From NCBI GenBank assembly GCA_016720545.1, contig JADKKK010000009.1, positions 186,001-250,000 of the forward strand: DNA of 64,000 nucleotides, written 5' to 3'. How positions within the stretch are numbered: position 1 is the first letter of the stretch; each line of letters opens with the position of its first letter. Both the position numbers and the translations under genes were made by a program. The stretch is from Myxococcales bacterium. GTDB lineage: Bacteria; Myxococcota_A; Polyangia; Polyangiales; Polyangiaceae. The notes beneath the pieces were generated by a model. It saw only the letters and a list, made by a program, of their open reading frames with translations, was not told the origin of the DNA and did not search any database. Below are positions 7,798 through 15,400 of this stretch, piece after piece.

Positions 7798-8739
7798 TCA
7801 GCTCCCCCGCGGGGCCTCGACGAGCAACGTGCGGAGAGCCTCCACGAGCCACTTCTCCTGCACCGCGCCGAGGGTGAGCCGGTACGCGACCCGGCCCTGT
7901 CGATCGATGAGCACGAAGATGTTCGCGTGGTCGATGGCGCCCGTCTCGGGGTTCTTCGAGCGCCCGATGGTCAGCGCGTCGAGCGCCGAGTTTACCTCGG
8001 GAGGCGGGCCCCACAGCAGGTTCCAGCCCGGCGCCGCCACCCCTTGGGCCTTCGCCATCGCCGCGAGCGCGGCCTGGTCGTCGTGCTCAGGGTCGAGCGT
8101 CACGGCGATCACGGTGAGATCGGCGCGCTCCGCCGGCGTCAGCGCCCCGACGGCGCGCTTCGCCTGGGCGAAAATCATGGGGCAGGTGAAGCCGCACGAG
8201 GCGTACACCCCGGTGAGCATCACGACCTTGCCCGGGTAGTCACTCACGGACACCGTGGCCCCGTCCTGGTTCTTCAGGGAGAACGCAGGCGCGTGGAGCC
8301 CGGTGCGTAGCGACTTCGCGGGGAACGGCAGATCCTCCGCGCGCGCGTCGCGGTCCATCTGCAGGAGCGAGAACGCCGCGACGCTCACGAAGGCGAGGGC
8401 GCTCGCGAAGTATGGCAGCGTCGCCCGCGGGCGGGATCGGGCGACCTCGCGCAGCGGCCGCCACCAGAGCGCGGCGATGATGACGCCGAGCACCAGCGGC
8501 TCCGCGATCGCGAGGAACACGTACGCGCCCTCCGAGTGTCCGGTGTTGGGGTCGTAGCCGAAGCACCAGATCTTGAACTGCTCGGCGAACGCCCCAAACC
8601 CGGACTTGGAGGTGGGAACGAAAAGGACCGCCAGCACCAGCGCCTTGAAGGTCACGAGCACCGACAGTACGAGCGTGGGGAATCGCCACGACGAGAAGAA
8701 GACCTGGAGTCCGCCGAGCGCGCGCATTACGTGTTTCAT
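7798..8739 (-). CDS. SCO1/SenC family copper-delivery protein, membrane-anchored
   Basis: SCO proteins deliver copper to, or reduce, the CuA site of heme-copper enzymes. The thioredoxin-like domain (~145-310) has the Cu-binding CGFTCP motif (C182, C186) and the distal His in DHANIFVLID (H271). Unusually, the N-terminal part has about three hydrophobic segments (~20-42, 71-93, 107-127) instead of a single anchor. ATG 8739 is preceded by AGGAGA with a 5-base gap. The gene sits between the small subunit gene and the cytochrome b fusion, in a run of minus-strand genes; the adjacent CuA subunit II is the likely client. Confidence 0.93.
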   Translation of the reverse strand: MKHVMRALGGLQVFFSSWRFPTLVLSVLVTFKALVLAVLFVPTSKSGFGAFAEQFKIWCFGYDPNTGHSEGAYVFLAIAEPLVLGVIIAALWWRPLREVARSRPRATLPYFASALAFVSVAAFSLLQMDRDARAEDLPFPAKSLRTGLHAPAFSLKNQDGATVSVSDYPGKVVMLTGVYASCGFTCPMIFAQAKRAVGALTPAERADLTVIAVTLDPEHDDQAALAAMAKAQGVAAPGWNLLWGPPPEVNSALDALTIGRSKNPETGAIDHANIFVLIDRQGRVAYRLTLGAVQEKWLVEALRTLLVEAPRGS

Positions 8740-8781
8740 GGTGTCTCCTGGTCCCCCCTCGTCGTGTCGAAGCGAAGGATC

Positions 8782-8958
8782 TCAGCGCACGTGCCAGACG
8801 TCCGCGAGGGCCTTCCAGTTGGCGAAGTAGTAGACCGCGAAGGTGCCGAGGAGCACGAGGACGAGCACGAAGGTGCCCGGCGCGTGGTGATCGTCCGGGT
8901 CTTCGGCGGCCTCGCTGTGCACCAGGTCGACTACCTTCTTTTCATTGGATTCAGTCAC
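8782..8958 (-). CDS. Small single-helix membrane protein (oxidase subunit IIa-like)
   Basis: A 58-residue protein starting at GTG 8958, preceded by a strong GAGGAGG with a 5-base gap. The N-terminal half is polar and acidic (EAAEDPDDHHAPG); residues ~29-46 form one hydrophobic helix (TFVLVLVLLGTFAVYYFA), followed by NWKALADVWHVR. Its size, topology and place directly after the catalytic subunit gene resemble the single-helix subunit IIa of B-type heme-copper oxidases, but there is no diagnostic motif. It is likely a structural subunit of the neighbouring complex. Confidence 0.72.
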   Translation of the reverse strand: MTESNEKKVVDLVHSEAAEDPDDHHAPGTFVLVLVLLGTFAVYYFANWKALADVWHVR

Positions 8959-8974
8959 GGTTGCCTCCTCCGCC

Positions 8975-10585
8975 TCACCAGGCGGTCATCGCCTTGCCTG
9001 CGTTGCTCTTGCCGAAGAACACGGCAGCGACTGTCAGCAGGATGAACATGAGCAGACCCAGGAACGCGATCGTGCCACCAATGCCCATGATTCCGAGCAT
9101 GACGTGGGCCGAGGGGTCGAAGCCCGCGGAGAACTGCGCTCCCGCGAACTCGACGTCCCAGTGGCGTCGAGGGACACCGTACGAGCCGGCGAGCGACATG
9201 CCGATCGCCATGATCGAGATGCCCACCGCGAAGACGTACGGCTGGGCCCGCACGAGCCCACGCGCGTAGTACTCGCGCTGGAAGAGCAGCGGGACCACGT
9301 AGTAGGCGAGGCCCATGAACGCGAGCGACGTGCCGCCGACCACGGTCATGTGGAAGTGGCCCGGAATGCGCAGGGTGTTGTGGGCGATGATGTTGATCTG
9401 CTCGGTGCCCAGCGTCACGCCCGTGATGCCGCCGCCGAAGCCGAAGATGACCAGCGAGAGGAAGAACGCCGAGAACCCGGGGTTCTTCCAGGGCGCCGCG
9501 GCGAGCCAGCTGAAGAGGCCCGACTTGTGCCCCTTCTTGCGCATCGCGACCTCGACCGAGGCCGGGACCGTGAAGCCGTGGATCATCGACGCGAGCACCG
9601 CGAGGTACATCGCGTAGGAGGTGTTCCAGATCTTCCAGCCCGCACCCACGCCCGGGTCCACGAGGAGGTGGTGGGCCGACGCGAGGTTGATGAACAGGAT
9701 GTACAGGATGAACGCGCCGCGGCAGACCGCCTGGTTGATGGGCTTGGCGCCGACGGTGAGCGTGGCGAGGAAGTACCAGACCGACACCATCGCGCAGACG
9801 TTGACCTGCTGCGACATGTGTCCGAGGCCCCACCAGATGAGGCGGTACCACGCGGGGTCGGGCGGGCCGACGAGACCGAGCGACCAGAGGAACGTCGGGA
9901 TCATGACCGCGGCGCCGTGCGCCAGCGTGACGACCGCGATGATGGCCGCCGCGAGGGCGCCGAAGGTGACGAGCGGCATCGACCCTACGTAGGTCTTGTC
10001 GCGCTTCGCGATGTAGAGGGTCGCGAAGAAGTTCCCTACGGCGATGAGTGTGCCCACCGCCACGAGGATGATCCCCAGGTAGAAGCCTGGGTGTCCCTGG
10101 AGCGGCGCGTAGCTCGTCATGAGCACGTCCGCCTTCCCGGCGAGCACGAAGTAGTCGACCATCACCGCGCCGACCAGCATCATCCCGAAGGAGACGTAGG
10201 CCATACTCTTCCACGCTAACCTCGAGTTGAGGAGCGTCGTCGACGCGAAGTAGAGGATCGCCACCTCCATGAAGAGGATCCAGAAGATGAGCATGTTGAG
10301 CCCATGCAACGTCAGGATCCGGTAGTACCAGGCGGCTGAGAGCAGGTGCACTGCCGGCCACCGCGTCATCGCGAGCAGGAGCGCCGAGACGCCTCCGACC
10401 AGCAGGAACACGACCGCCATGACGGCGTTCAGTCGGATGAACTGCTGAGCCACGAGGCAAATAGGCAGTCCGGTGGTGTCGCAGGAGCGCAGCTCACCGG
10501 CGCGGTGATTGCCTTTTGGCTTCTCCGGTGCGACGGGGGAGTCCTCCGCCTCGGGGGCGGCTCCCAGGGTTGCTGTGTTGGCCAT
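8975..10585 (-). CDS. Heme-copper oxidoreductase subunit I lacking the active-site Tyr (putative NO reductase)
   Basis: A 536-residue protein of about 12-13 helices. Metal ligands are all present: H94 (low-spin heme, LHGLNM), H256 (CuB, GLGHMSQQ), H305-H306 (CuB) and H410/H412 (PGHFHMT, high- and low-spin hemes). In oxygen-reducing A- and B-type enzymes the helix VI motif is HPEVY, with the cross-linked Tyr at His+4; here the residue at His+4 is Gln (Q260) and no nearby Tyr replaces it. Known heme-copper NO reductases lack this Tyr, so NO reduction is more likely than oxygen reduction, though this is inference. The canonical cNOR/qNOR Glu pattern is absent. ATG 10585 has GAGAGGA with a 6-base gap. 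Automated annotation would probably call it cytochrome c oxidase subunit I. Confidence 0.85.
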   Translation of the reverse strand: MANTATLGAAPEAEDSPVAPEKPKGNHRAGELRSCDTTGLPICLVAQQFIRLNAVMAVVFLLVGGVSALLLAMTRWPAVHLLSAAWYYRILTLHGLNMLIFWILFMEVAILYFASTTLLNSRLAWKSMAYVSFGMMLVGAVMVDYFVLAGKADVLMTSYAPLQGHPGFYLGIILVAVGTLIAVGNFFATLYIAKRDKTYVGSMPLVTFGALAAAIIAVVTLAHGAAVMIPTFLWSLGLVGPPDPAWYRLIWWGLGHMSQQVNVCAMVSVWYFLATLTVGAKPINQAVCRGAFILYILFINLASAHHLLVDPGVGAGWKIWNTSYAMYLAVLASMIHGFTVPASVEVAMRKKGHKSGLFSWLAAAPWKNPGFSAFFLSLVIFGFGGGITGVTLGTEQINIIAHNTLRIPGHFHMTVVGGTSLAFMGLAYYVVPLLFQREYYARGLVRAQPYVFAVGISIMAIGMSLAGSYGVPRRHWDVEFAGAQFSAGFDPSAHVMLGIMGIGGTIAFLGLLMFILLTVAAVFFGKSNAGKAMTAW

Positions 10586-10598
10586 TGGGGGTTCCTCT

Positions 10599-11126
10599 CT
10601 AGTCCTCGACGATGATCTTGCCGGTCATCGTGTGGTGGCCGATGCCACAGAACTCGTTGCAAATGACGTTGAAATCGCCCGACATGGTCGGCGTGATGGT
10701 GATGACGTGGTCGTAGCCGGGCAGAATCTGGAAGTTCAGGTTCACCGGCTGCACCGAGAAGCCGTGCTGGAGATCGAGCGACGACATGTGGAGTCGGTAG
10801 CTCTGCCCCTTGCGGAGCTTGAGGATGGGGCTGAAGCGCCACATCTGGGCGAGCAGATAGGCGTCTCCACCGGGCGATGGCTCCACGATCGCGACGCCCT
10901 TCTCTTCGCCGACCTTGTTCGTCTTCACGAAGCGGTCGACTCGAGACTGGAAGGCCGCGGGCTCCACGCGGTACGACTCGCCGGTACTGTTCTGCTTCCC
11001 CTTGTAGTGCCAATAAGGCATCGCGAGCGTGAGGACGACGCACCACAGGAGCGCGAGTCCGATCCACGCACGCTCACCGCCCGAGGGCGCCTTGAACCAA
11101 CCTTGCGCTGGTGTGCTTATGCTCAT
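10599..11126 (-). CDS. Heme-copper oxidoreductase subunit II with CuA site
   Basis: A 175-residue electron-entry subunit. One N-terminal helix (~20-37, WIGLALLWCVVLTLAMPYW) anchors a periplasmic cupredoxin domain. The binuclear CuA ligands are complete: H121 in LQHGFSVQP, then CNEFCGIGHHTM (C156, E158 backbone position, C160, H164, M167). Only one membrane helix is visible, as in B-type enzymes, rather than two. A region between ~45 and 95 (QNSTGESYRVEPAAF onwards) is an insert with no match I recognise. ATG 11126 follows GAGGGC. The subunit would accept electrons from a cytochrome c or a blue copper protein. Confidence 0.93.
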   Translation of the reverse strand: MSISTPAQGWFKAPSGGERAWIGLALLWCVVLTLAMPYWHYKGKQNSTGESYRVEPAAFQSRVDRFVKTNKVGEEKGVAIVEPSPGGDAYLLAQMWRFSPILKLRKGQSYRLHMSSLDLQHGFSVQPVNLNFQILPGYDHVITITPTMSGDFNVICNEFCGIGHHTMTGKIIVED

Positions 11127-11133
11127 GTTGCCC

Positions 11134-11283
11134 TCACGGGAGCGTCGCGGGCTTCACGCCCGCGATCTCGATCCAGCCCCAGACTGTGTACGAGACGAAC
11201 GGGACCAGGACCCCGAGCGCCAACAGCAACCAAGGGTTGTCCATCAGCCGCTGGAGTGGATGCTTTGGCTGGGCTTGTTCCAC
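11134..11283 (-). CDS. Small single-helix membrane protein
   Basis: A 49-residue frame starting at GTG 11283, preceded by GGAGG with a 5-base gap. It has a polar N-terminus (VEQAQPKHPLQRLMDN), one long hydrophobic helix (PWLLLALGVLVPFVSYTVW) and a short tail ending GVKPATLP. Its first 40 bases overlap the end of the upstream heme-copper-like gene in another frame, suggesting translational coupling. It lies just before the CuA subunit gene. No family is recognised; an accessory subunit of the same complex is inferred from position and topology. Confidence 0.6.
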   Translation of the reverse strand: MEQAQPKHPLQRLMDNPWLLLALGVLVPFVSYTVWGWIEIAGVKPATLP

Positions 11284-12752
11284 GGAGACCTCCACGGGGG
11301 CGACGTGACCTCGGCGCCCCGGTTCTTGGCGTGGCTGCTGCGCCACGCGACGATGACGATGACCAGAAACAGGAGGCCCCCCGCGACGGCGAGGAGTCCT
11401 CCGAGACCCATGACGAACAGGCCGGCGGTGCCACCGAGGCTCCGCGCTGCCTGCTCTTGCCCGTAGCTCTTGCGGGCCATCCCCCCCGCGCCCGCGAGGG
11501 CGAAGCCCACGGCGAAGATGAGCTGTCCCATGCCGTAGACGACGGGCTGGATGCGCGCGAGGGCGCGCTGGCGCGTGGTCGGGAGGGGGTAGCCGAGGCC
11601 CGCGAGGAGGGGGTAGGCGACGCCCATGAAGGCCGCGGTGACGGCGCCGATCGACGCGTGGTAGTGGGCCGGCACCATCGTGGTGGACCCCCGGATGAGC
11701 GCGCCGAGGATGGCGCCGACCACGGCGAGGCTGGCGCTCACGGCGAAGGCCAGCGCGCGGGGATCTCGGAGCCTCTCCGCGGGCAGCTCGCCGCTCTTGC
11801 GGGCCTTCACGAGGGCGCGGACGCACGCGACGAGGAAGGCGAGCACCACGGGGAAGAGCGCGAAGCGCATGAGGTGGGTGAAGGCCGTGCGCGCCTCGAC
11901 GTCCTGGATGCCGCGCGCCGCGAGGAGCGGGGCGGCGAGCCACGGGAGGACCAGCAGACCAAAGAGCGCCGAGGCCGTGCGTCGCGTGATCGGCGAGCGG
12001 CCGAGGACGCCCGCGAGCAGGATGAGCCAGACCGAGAGCATGGCGCAGGTGCTCGCTAGCTGGAGCACGTGGCCCCCTCCCCAGTTCGCGAGCTCGAAGA
12101 GGGTGTCGACGACGAGGCCCGAGGGGCGGTGCCACCACGAGCCCGCGAACGTGAGCGCGGCGAGGAGCAACGCGATGGCCGTGGCGCGGAGGCCGGGCAC
12201 CGCGGCGTCGGGGAGGAGGAGCACGAGGTTGCCCGTGGGCGTGTCCGGGAAGAGCCGCGCGTCGGTGAAGCTCATGAGCACGCCGGCGCCGAACGCCACG
12301 AGACCCGCCGCGAACAGAGGGTGGTCGATCATCGGGACGTAGTTCGACACGATCGGTCGAGAGCCAGGGGTGCCGGCCGAGAGCACGAGCAGCGCGACGC
12401 CCACCGTGGAGACGAACACGCCCACGCGAGACACGCGGCTGCTCCGGCCCCGCTCGGGGAGCGTGGAGAGCAGCGCCGCCACGAAGGCGTAGAACCACAC
12501 GACGAGCGAGAGGTCCACGTGGACGACCAGGCATCGCCGGAAGAACTGGGGATCGGTGACGAGCCGGTCGAACGGGGGCATGCGCCCGAGGACCAGCGAC
12601 AGGGAGAGGAGGCCCGCGAGCACGAGCGAGCCGACCGCCAGGCCGAGCCAGCGGCGACCGCTGGTGATCTCGGGCGCGCAGTCGAGCGCGGCTCGGCTGG
12701 CAGACGGGGCTGCACGGGGGGAGAGGCTGTCGTCCGACATGTTAATGGACAT
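11244..12752 (-). CDS. Degenerate heme-copper subunit I-like membrane protein
   Basis: A 502-residue multi-helix protein distantly related to heme-copper subunit I. It keeps H78 (low-spin heme position, VVHVDLSLVVW), H228 (helix VI, WGGGHVLQLAST) and H363/H365 (PAHYHAS), but the usual CuB His pair is Thr292-His293 and there is no active-site Tyr. The helix VI stretch (GH..Q.....CAMLSVW) closely parallels that of the subunit I gene two genes downstream (GH..Q.....CAMVSVW), so the two probably arose by duplication. It may be a heme-binding, non-catalytic partner. ATG 12752 has no clear Shine-Dalgarno; ATG 12740 is an alternative. It is the first gene of the minus-strand cluster. Confidence 0.82.
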   Translation of the reverse strand: MSINMSDDSLSPRAAPSASRAALDCAPEITSGRRWLGLAVGSLVLAGLLSLSLVLGRMPPFDRLVTDPQFFRRCLVVHVDLSLVVWFYAFVAALLSTLPERGRSSRVSRVGVFVSTVGVALLVLSAGTPGSRPIVSNYVPMIDHPLFAAGLVAFGAGVLMSFTDARLFPDTPTGNLVLLLPDAAVPGLRATAIALLLAALTFAGSWWHRPSGLVVDTLFELANWGGGHVLQLASTCAMLSVWLILLAGVLGRSPITRRTASALFGLLVLPWLAAPLLAARGIQDVEARTAFTHLMRFALFPVVLAFLVACVRALVKARKSGELPAERLRDPRALAFAVSASLAVVGAILGALIRGSTTMVPAHYHASIGAVTAAFMGVAYPLLAGLGYPLPTTRQRALARIQPVVYGMGQLIFAVGFALAGAGGMARKSYGQEQAARSLGGTAGLFVMGLGGLLAVAGGLLFLVIVIVAWRSSHAKNRGAEVTSPPWRSPWNKPSQSIHSSG

Positions 12753-12773
12753 AGACGTCCGGTTTGTTCGGCG

Positions 12774-12791
12774 ACATGACCGAAGTCATGT
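12774..12791. promoter_or_regulatory. Palindrome in the divergent promoter region (candidate Rrf2 operator)
   Basis: Perfect 7-bp inverted repeat ACATGAC-CGAA-GTCATGT in the 70-base gap between the heme-copper-like gene and the divergent Rrf2 gene. It lies 22 bases from one start codon and 32 from the other, so a bound dimer could control both. Rrf2 regulators bind dyad sites of this general size. No good -35/-10 pair is evident in this short GC-rich gap. Confidence 0.5.
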
Positions 12792-12822
12792 TGCGGTCGC
12801 GTTCGCGCGTCACCATCGGGCG

Positions 12823-13320
12823 ATGGACCCCCGAGGGCGATCGCGGCCAGAGGACAGCGCACTGGCGGTCGCGGCCGCGGGCGGCGAGGAGCGTTCGCCT
12901 TCGCCTGGCGGTGCGCGCTCGGCGCTCCTCACGCAGACGGCGGTCTACGCCCTCCGCGCGATGTCATGCGTCGCGGCGCTCCCGCTCGGCGAGTCGGCGA
13001 CGGCCACGGAGCTCTCGCGGCGCTCGAACGTGCCGCTCCCCTACCTGTCGAAGGTGCTGCGTCGCCTCGCGCGGCGCGGGCTGCTCGTCGCGCAGCGGGG
13101 GCACGGCGGAGGCTACGCGCTCGCGCGGCCGCCGGCGACCATCGCCTTCCTCGAGGTCCTCGAGGCGCTGGGAGAGATGCCCGACTCGGGGCGCTGCGCC
13201 TTCGGCTGGGGCGCGTGCGACGCGTGCAAGCCTTGCCCGCTCCACGCCTCCTGGAGTCAGCTCGATCGCTCATTTCGCACGTGGGCCGCGACGAGCACCC
13301 TCGCGGACGTCGTCGCCTAG
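12823..13320 (+). CDS. Rrf2 family transcriptional regulator with Cys cluster (NsrR/IscR-like)
   Basis: A 165-residue winged-helix regulator. The DNA-binding part (~36-105) shows the family pattern ALLTQTAVYALRAMSCV, YLSKVLRRLARRGLL and RGHGGGYALAR. Four cysteines follow at C125, C132, C135 and C138 with H141 (CAFGWGACDACKPCPLH), so an Fe-S cluster or other metal is likely; NsrR and IscR use three Cys in this region. The ATG at 12823 leaves a ~35-residue N-terminal extension that is unusual, so the real start may be later. The gene is divergent from the heme-copper cluster, with which it shares a palindrome. The TAG stop lies in the CTAG end of repeat copy 2. NO or redox sensing is inference. 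Confidence 0.88.
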   Translation: MDPRGRSRPEDSALAVAAAGGEERSPSPGGARSALLTQTAVYALRAMSCVAALPLGESATATELSRRSNVPLPYLSKVLRRLARRGLLVAQRGHGGGYALARPPATIAFLEVLEALGEMPDSGRCAFGWGACDACKPCPLHASWSQLDRSFRTWAATSTLADVVA

Positions 13321-13602
13321 TCCCCTGGAGTCGTGGTTCGTATCAGAAGTCCGGTCTTCGGTGTCATGCCGAGGAGCGAGGGGGTGCCCCGTTTTCGGCG
13401 GCGGCGGGCCCGTCCTCAACTCGGACGTCGTTCCGCGCGGTGGAGGCGGCGCTTTGCGCTCAGGGGACAGTGGTTTCGGGTGTGACCGCGCGAGAACGCC
13501 GACCCTCGAACATGAGTATCCTCCCACCGCCGCCGAAAACGGGACACCCCCTCGCTCCCTTGTGGCGAAAGGCCGAGCCGCGCGACGACTCCAGGGGACT
13601 AG
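13317..13602. repeat. MITE-like repeat, copy 2 (inverted relative to copy 1)
   Basis: A 286-bp element almost identical to copy 1 read on the other strand, again with CTAG at both outer ends and TCCCCTGGA/TCCAGGGGA termini. Only a handful of base differences are visible in the central part. It lacks a ~12-bp piece of copy 1 (the near-duplicate CTCGCTC at about 1086-1097). Its right end reads CGCGACGACTCCAGGGGA, so the inner half of that terminal repeat is missing, as if deleted or exchanged with the other end. The left CTAG contains the stop codon of the Rrf2 gene. The right CTAG is followed directly by a second CTAG that holds the stop codon of the SRPBCC gene. Confidence 0.85.
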
Positions 13603-14067
13603 CTAGAGCGCCGGCGGCGGAAAGATGGCGGCGATCGCGTCGCGTCGAAAATCGAAGATGCGCGCGAGGGTGCGGCGCACGAACAAGGCGTGGGCGAGGG
13701 TGCCGAGCGGACCCATGGGCAGCTCGTAGTCGACGCGGTCGCGCATCCAGGTGGCGTCGGGCCCGTCGCACGTGAGCTCATGCGTGTGTCGCCACGCGCG
13801 GTAGGGGCCGCGGAGCTGCGCGTCGACGAAGCGCTCGGGCGGCGTGTACTGCTCGATCCGCGTCTGCCAGCGCAGAGGCACTCCGAAGAGCGCGATTCGG
13901 TAGTCGATGAGCGTCCCCTCGGCCATGTGGACCGGGGGCTTCGTGAGGATGGCGAAGCGCAGGAAAGGAGGCGTGAGGCGCTCGAGGTTGCTCGCGTCCT
14001 CGAAGAAGGCGAAGACCTCCTCGCGCGGTCGCTCGATGCGCTGGGTGCGCTCGAGGACGCCCCTCAC
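13603..14067 (-). CDS. SRPBCC family protein (polyketide cyclase/CoxG-like)
   Basis: A 154-residue START/Bet v1-like domain. Typical features are the opening RTQRIERPREEVFAFFED, a central GTLIDYRIALFGVPLRWQ and FVDAQLRGPYRAWRHTHE, and a C-terminal helix with FDFRRDAI. Such domains bind hydrophobic ligands; the ligand here is unknown. GTG 14067 overlaps the stop of the TIGR01777 gene (GTGA), so it is the last gene of a four-gene operon. The same gene set occurs next to photolyase and carotenoid genes in light-responsive clusters of other bacteria. Its stop codon touches repeat copy 2. Confidence 0.88.
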   Translation of the reverse strand: MRGVLERTQRIERPREEVFAFFEDASNLERLTPPFLRFAILTKPPVHMAEGTLIDYRIALFGVPLRWQTRIEQYTPPERFVDAQLRGPYRAWRHTHELTCDGPDATWMRDRVDYELPMGPLGTLAHALFVRRTLARIFDFRRDAIAAIFPPPAL

Positions 14068-14993
14068 GGGGCGCCCCCCGCGAGCATGGGCTCCGTGACA
14101 CGGTCCGCGACCTGGTGGAGCACGTCGGCGAGGGCCTCGTCGAGCCGTGGGTGGGCGAAGCGGAACCCGGAGGCGAGGGCCCGCTCGGGCGCCACCCGCT
14201 GCGAGGAGAGGAGCACCGCGGCGAGCTCCCCGAAGGCGAGGCGCAGCGCGATGGCTGGCACGGGCATCGGCGTGGGTCGACGGAGCGCGCGGCCGAGCGA
14301 ACGCGTGAACTCCACGTTCTGCACCACCCCTGGAGCCACCGCGTTCACTGGGCCGCGCAGGGTCGACGTGGTCGCGGCGTGCAGCAGGAGGCCGACGACG
14401 TCGTCGAGGTGAATCCAGGGCATCCACCCGAGCCCGTCGCCGAGGCGTCCGCCGACGCCGGCGCGAAAGATGGGGCGGAGCCTGGCGAGCGCGCCTCCGG
14501 TTGGCGACAGGACGATCCCGATCCGGAGCGTGACCGTGCGCACTCCGAAGCGCCGCTCGGCCTCGCGCGCCTCGTGCTCCCAGGCCACGCAGACGTCCGA
14601 CAGGAAGCCCTCGCCCGGCGCCGACTGCTCGCTGAGCGGCTCGTCGCCGCGGTCGCCGTAGAAGCCCACCGCCGAGGCGCACACGAGGACCCGCGGGCGG
14701 TGACGGGTGTGACCTATCGCCTCGACGATGGCGCGAGTACCCAACGTGCGACTCTCCAGGATTTTGCGCTTCTTGTCGGCCGTCCAGCGGCCCTCGGCGA
14801 CGGGCTCGCCGGCGAGATGGAACACCGCGTCGAGGCCCTCGAACGCGGCCGAGGGCGGCGCGTGGAGACCGTCCCACGCCGCGCCCTGCCCCGTCGCCCT
14901 CGGGTCGCGGCGGAGCACCGTCGTGTCGGGCCCGAGGGAGGCGGCGAGGCGCTGGCCGATGGTGCCCGTCGCGCCCGTAACGAGCGCGCGCAT
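14064..14993 (-). CDS. TIGR01777 family NAD-dependent epimerase/oxidoreductase
   Basis: A 309-residue short-chain-dehydrogenase-like protein. The N-terminal Rossmann motif is LVTGATGTIGQRLA; then FHLAGEPVAEGRW, SAVGFYGDRGD and GGRLGDGLGWMPWIHLDDV, all hallmarks of TIGR01777 (SulA/YfcH type). ATG 14993 overlaps the stop of the DCC gene (TGATG), and the stop overlaps the start of the SRPBCC gene. The physiological substrate of the family is not established. It is translated as part of the ribA operon. Confidence 0.92.
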   Translation of the reverse strand: MRALVTGATGTIGQRLAASLGPDTTVLRRDPRATGQGAAWDGLHAPPSAAFEGLDAVFHLAGEPVAEGRWTADKKRKILESRTLGTRAIVEAIGHTRHRPRVLVCASAVGFYGDRGDEPLSEQSAPGEGFLSDVCVAWEHEAREAERRFGVRTVTLRIGIVLSPTGGALARLRPIFRAGVGGRLGDGLGWMPWIHLDDVVGLLLHAATTSTLRGPVNAVAPGVVQNVEFTRSLGRALRRPTPMPVPAIALRLAFGELAAVLLSSQRVAPERALASGFRFAHPRLDEALADVLHQVADRVTEPMLAGGAP

Positions 14994-15400
14994 CAGGAGG
15001 CCCCTCGCGGCGTCGCGGCGTCGATCGCGCATGTCTCGTCGGTGCACCGCCCGGTGAGCCGGAGGCGATGCCGCGCGAACCACGCGTACGCCGCGTCGAG
15101 CGCCCACGCGACGGGAGCGAGCCGCGTGAGCGCGACCCAGCGCCCGAGGCCGACCGCCGTGTAGACCTCACGGAACACCTCCACGCCCGTGACGACCGTG
15201 CCGTCGGCGCGGCGCCCGTGGATGCTCGCCATGAGCGCCTCGCGGGTGAGCCCGGGCGGAGGCGTGAACGAGGCGGAGGCGATGTCGGTTAGGCGCACGC
15301 GCTCATTCTTGTCCATTCTTTGCACAATGTTCATCTCGCGCCGGCAAAGAGGACAGTCTCCGTCGAAGAAGACCTCGAACGCGTCGCCTCCCGCGCTCAC
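14993..15400 (-). CDS. Thiol-disulfide oxidoreductase DCC family protein
   Basis: A 135-residue protein with the FFDGDCPLCRRE motif (C16, C19) that names the DCC family, a YTAVGLGRW-like central helix and a C-terminal segment with two more cysteines (GRCTDETCAI). The family is thioredoxin-like and probably redox-active, but its partner is unknown. GTG 15400 overlaps the ribA stop (GTGA) and its own stop overlaps the TIGR01777 start, showing translational coupling. Confidence 0.9.
   Translation of the reverse strand: MSAGGDAFEVFFDGDCPLCRREMNIVQRMDKNERVRLTDIASASFTPPPGLTREALMASIHGRRADGTVVTGVEVFREVYTAVGLGRWVALTRLAPVAWALDAAYAWFARHRLRLTGRCTDETCAIDAATPRGAS

Noticed and set aside
8975..10585. Ordinary oxygen-reducing ba3- or aa3-type cytochrome oxidase
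   Set aside because: The active-site Tyr at His+4 is replaced by Gln and no replacement Tyr is visible in helix VI, so a standard oxidase call is not supported.
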